Shown piece by piece: positions 62,001-64,000 of a DNA stretch of 64,000 nucleotides. The notes below the pieces were generated by a model. The model saw only the letters and a program-made list of their open reading frames with translations, was not told the origin of the DNA and did not search any database. Source of the stretch: Desulfobulbus rhabdoformis (GTDB lineage: Bacteria; Desulfobacterota; Desulfobulbia; Desulfobulbales; Desulfobulbaceae); contig NZ_JAFFQA010000013.1 of the NCBI RefSeq assembly GCF_016919065.1, forward strand, positions 1 through 64,000, read 5' to 3'. The position numbers and the translations under genes were made by a program. The first letter of the stretch is position 1. The number at the start of each line of letters is the position of its first letter.

Positions 62001-64000
62001 TCGAACCTTGAGTACCGTGTAGATCTGGACTACGAGACCTCGGAAGACGTCACCGTAACGTATACGATAGCGGGCAGCGGCAGTGATATAGCCGAGTCCT
62101 CCGATTATAACAGTAGCGGCAGTGTGACCATAGCCGCGGGGGCTACGAGTGCCCCCCTGTTGATTGGGGTAGTCGACGATGCTATAGTTGAAAATAGCGA
62201 GGAACTGACGGTCACGCTGAATGGCGTGAGCAGTGGAGTCAGTGCAGTGAGCCTTGGCACGGGAATCTCCGCCACTGGCATGCTTGTGGATAACGATTCG
62301 GCAGAAGTTGCTCTCTTCCTCGTTCATGGGAGTGAGGTGGAGGGGAGTGGAGCCGACCTCGAATATCGAATTGATTTAAGCCATGAGGTGTCTGAAGATA
62401 TTATCGTTACGTATACCATAGCAGGGTATGGCGCCGATGGGGCAGAGCCAGCGGATTATATAAGTAATGGAAGTGTGACCATAAGTGCTGGAGATTTGAG
62501 TGCACCTCTGGTCGTCGCTGTAGTTGATGATCCTATCGCTGAGAATACTGAAGGGCTTGTCGTTAAATTAAGTGGAGTAGTTAGCGGACTACCCGTGAAT
62601 CTTGGCACTTCTATCGGTGCTTACGGTTCAATTGGGGATAACGACTCCTCCGAAGTCACGTTGACCGGTGTCAGTACCAGTGATGTTGAAGGAGCACTCC
62701 TGCAATATCAAGTTGTTCTTACCAACGAAGTGTCTGAAGATGTCGTCTTGAATTTTACTCTAGATGGTAGTGGTGCGGATGAAGCCGAGGCAAGTGATTA
62801 TATAGGGATTAGCAGTGTGACCATCAGCGCAGGTTCCATGAGTAAGTCCTTTCCTGTCAGTCTTGTCCCTGATGCGATTGTTGAGAATACGGAGGAGTTT
62901 ACAGTAAGGCTTAGCAGTATGAACCCGGTTGGCCCCGCGGTTAGCATTGGGGCAGCGGACTCGGCGGTAGGGACCATTTTGGATGATGATATCGCCGAAT
63001 TGTCAATAAACGATGTCATCGTCTATGAGGCTGATGGAACCGCCGTCTTTACAGTGAGCTCGGCGAAAGTTGTCTCTCCTACAGCAACGGTTACCTTTGA
63101 TTACCAGACATCAGATGGTACGGCGACTGCTGGTACCGATTATACCGCGACAATGGGAACGACAGGCATTCATGATGGAAGTTCTATAACCATTACTGTA
63201 CCTATTCTTGCAGACAACGACACGGTAGAGGCGAACGAAACCTATAATCTGGAGCTCTTGAATCTCTCTGGAGTTCACGCAAGTTTTGTCAAAGACATCG
63301 GCGTTGGCACGATTCTGAACGATGATTTTCTCATTACTTTTACTGAGGTCTCGCCCTTTGGCACACTGGTGGAAACAACAAGTCTTGGTGTGATTCCAAG
63401 TTCTGGTGATACAAATGCCTTTGTGTACCCCCTCAACAGCAGCCCTGAGTTTCTCGTCACCTCAGCGAATCCCTGTCCGAATGGGTTACCTCATAACGGT
63501 AAGGTGCATAGAATTTCCGATGTCCTGATTGACGGAGTCACCGAAGCAGGGGCACCGTTGCAGACAACATATCCCTTTACGATTGCCAATATAACAACAG
63601 ATCACACGATTGAAGCCCTTTTCACTTCACTGGTGGATTTTACAGTCAATCCCAACGGTCATGTTGAAACGGCCTCGGGAAACGTCCTCGCGGGAACGCC
63701 GGATTCGATCGCGATAAAAAGTGGGGGCAGCCTTGAAGTTAAAGCCGTTCCTGATACTGGTTTTCACATATCTCAAGTTTTGGTTGATGGGGTGAATGTC
63801 GGTACTCCAGAGACCTATTTATTTGAAAATTGGGTTGATGCCGACGCGACTTATGAAGTGTCCTTTGCGCTTAACTCTTTTGTCCTCAAACCAGTATCAA
63901 CCTACGAGACAATTTTTAACGACGCTGCGGAGAGTATAGTCGCAACCGAAAAGACAGTTGGTCACGGCCAAAATGGTTCGTTTTATGTCAATCTCAATGA
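59097..64000 (+). CDS. Giant secreted Calx-beta protein in the pilY1 position, cut by the window edge
   Basis: The visible 1634 residues start MKKFPTFYRYLVCALLAAG with a signal peptide probably cut after SVAHA. GAGG lies 8 bases before the ATG. About ten or more Calx-beta domains follow, with the repeated pattern (V/A)DDAIVENSEELTVTL and terminal DNDxA calcium-binding acidic residues. Residues 378-1067 are six 115-residue repeats encoded by 345-bp near-identical DNA units. After residue 1400 the pattern changes to VDFTVNPNGHVE and SLEVKAVPDTGFHISQVLVDG, like bacterial repeat domains. The gene follows pilX by 28 bases, where pilY1 normally lies, so a C-terminal PilY1 propeller beyond the edge is a reasonable guess. 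Role as a calcium-dependent pilus-tip adhesin is inference. Confidence 0.85.
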   Translation, partial: MKKFPTFYRYLVCALLAAGVQCSVAHAEIYTISVSDGASGTTVAEGTTSQVVTVTISPAVIAGDEVQISYKTIDSTARAANGDYTEITNGSLTFGSAHASAQEIDLTTHADGLVENDEKLTISVFNPVITSGTSTVSLGTGGDTDITVTSNDTAEVTLNGVTTSGNEGATLSYEVTLSSPVDSDVTVSYSFAGSGSESAEVADLPSGGSVIIPAHMTSYQIPVVLPDDAIVETSEEFTMQLDSVNSTTSGVSLGSPLSATGTIQDNDTTVLSVGDESVAEDGTKLVFSVTSTLPVESPASVSFTYATMNGTAVSGDDYTGIGGTGIISGGMVCLLEVPITDDNIVEKEETLSLQLSSPSSNATFSNNVAVGSITDNDSAVVDLVGVTTSAVEGSNLEYRVDLDHEASEDVTVTYTIAGSGSDVAEPSDYSSSGSVTISAGTQSGALLIGVVDDAIVENSEELTVTLNGVSSGVSAVSLGTGISAAGTLVDNDAAVVDLVGMTTSAVEGSNLEYRVDLDHEASEDVTVTYTIAGSGSDVAEPSDYSSSGSVTISAGTQSGALLIGVVDDAIVENSEELTVTLNGVSSGVSAVSLGTGISAAGTLVDNDAAVVDLVGMTTSAVEGSNLEYRVDLDHEASEDVTVTYTIAGSGSDVAEPSDYSSSGSVLISAGTQSGALLIGVVDDAIVENSEELTVTLNGVSSGVSAVSLGTGISAAGTLVDNDAAVVDLVGVTTSAVEGASLEYRVDLDHEASEDVTVTYTIAGSGSDIAESSDYNSSGSVAIAAGATSAPLLVGVVDDAIVENSEELTVTLNGVSSGVSAVSLGTALSATGTIIDNDAAVVDLVGVTTSAVEGSNLEYRVDLDYETSEDVTVTYTIAGSGSDIAEPSDYSSSGSVLISAGTQSGTLLIGVVDDAIVENSEELTVTLNGVSSGVSAVSLGTALSATGTIIDNDAAVVDLVGVTTSAVEGSNLEYRVDLDYETSEDVTVTYTIAGSGSDIAESSDYNSSGSVTIAAGATSAPLLIGVVDDAIVENSEELTVTLNGVSSGVSAVSLGTGISATGMLVDNDSAEVALFLVHGSEVEGSGADLEYRIDLSHEVSEDIIVTYTIAGYGADGAEPADYISNGSVTISAGDLSAPLVVAVVDDPIAENTEGLVVKLSGVVSGLPVNLGTSIGAYGSIGDNDSSEVTLTGVSTSDVEGALLQYQVVLTNEVSEDVVLNFTLDGSGADEAEASDYIGISSVTISAGSMSKSFPVSLVPDAIVENTEEFTVRLSSMNPVGPAVSIGAADSAVGTILDDDIAELSINDVIVYEADGTAVFTVSSAKVVSPTATVTFDYQTSDGTATAGTDYTATMGTTGIHDGSSITITVPILADNDTVEANETYNLELLNLSGVHASFVKDIGVGTILNDDFLITFTEVSPFGTLVETTSLGVIPSSGDTNAFVYPLNSSPEFLVTSANPCPNGLPHNGKVHRISDVLIDGVTEAGAPLQTTYPFTIANITTDHTIEALFTSLVDFTVNPNGHVETASGNVLAGTPDSIAIKSGGSLEVKAVPDTGFHISQVLVDGVNVGTPETYLFENWVDADATYEVSFALNSFVLKPVSTYETIFNDAAESIVATEKTVGHGQNGSFYVNLN
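60228..62297 (+). repeat. Six tandem 345-bp repeats in the Calx-beta gene
   Basis: Units start at 60228, 60573, 60918, 61263, 61608 and 61953; each encodes 115 residues beginning (S/A)AVVDLVG. Units 1-3 are almost identical in DNA. Units 4 and 6 share a variant (GCCGCGGGGGCTACGAGTGC) in the middle, while unit 5 has the version of units 1-3, a mosaic that points to gene conversion. Long antisense open frames here, up to 453 codons, are by-products of the repeats. Confidence 0.95.

Noticed and set aside
60966..62327. A 453-codon minus-strand frame and several 74- to 97-codon ones nearby
   Set aside because: They repeat every 345 bases with the tandem repeats of the Calx-beta gene and are antisense to it.

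Overview
The window looks like part of the chromosome of a free-living, anaerobic Gram-negative bacterium of the sulfate-reducing deltaproteobacterial type (Desulfobulbales- or Desulfovibrionales-like). The main reasons are a molybdenum aldehyde oxidoreductase whose iron-sulfur cysteine numbering matches the Desulfovibrio gigas Mop enzyme exactly, its conserved accessory gene train (the DVU_1551 to DVU_1558 type families of Desulfovibrio vulgaris), an iron-type alcohol dehydrogenase behind a near-consensus sigma-54 promoter, and a type IVa pilus locus with a PilS/PilR-like pair. No rRNA, tRNA, CRISPR array, transposase or phage gene was recognised. The assignment to an organism is inference from gene content.

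Layout. 1-10.3 kb: metabolic and housekeeping genes: the start of an unidentified small protein, a SprA-related putative metalloprotease, an M18 aminopeptidase, a MOT1-type molybdate/sulfate transporter, leuCD with a divergent LysR regulator, and a Lon-like protease. 10.4-23.0 kb: the aldehyde oxidoreductase gene mop, followed on the minus strand by a tightly overlapping series of maturation and accessory genes (dicluster flavoprotein, redox zinc ribbon, methyltransferase, C-GCAxxG-C-C protein, radical SAM protein, AMP-dependent CoA ligase, XdhC, MobA-like/HD fusion, histidine phosphatase). A strong intrinsic terminator lies between mop and the rest. 23.6-24.8 kb: Fe-alcohol dehydrogenase; together with mop this suggests an alcohol to aldehyde to acid route. 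25.7-28.9 kb: a cytidylate-kinase-like protein and two glycosyltransferases on the plus strand. 28.98-44.8 kb: a 16-kb minus-strand surface polysaccharide cluster (glycosyltransferases, TagB/TagD-like glycerol-phosphate genes, methyltransferases, a sulfotransferase, asparagine synthase, Wzm/Wzt ABC exporter, GDP-mannose dehydratase and GDP-fucose synthase). 44.9-49.5 kb: two HEPN/minimal-nucleotidyltransferase pairs, a winged-helix protein with a degenerate nucleotidyltransferase domain and a Fic protein lacking the catalytic His, interleaved with a membrane glycosyltransferase. 49.5-52.8 kb: a VKOR-DsbA fusion and a TPR membrane protein. 52.9-64 kb: pilA, pilS/pilR, the minor pilin operon (FimT, PilW, PilV, PilX) and a giant secreted Calx-beta protein in the usual pilY1 position that runs off the right edge.

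Several non-coding signals stand out: two sigma-54 promoters (adh, pilA), a palindrome suited to an activator site upstream of adh, three strong intrinsic terminators or hairpins, a dispersed short inverted-repeat family with GAATCCGTRACGGC ends, a REP-like doublet, poly-G tracts inside pilS, asnB and a glycosyltransferase gene, and six near-identical 345-bp repeats in the Calx-beta gene.
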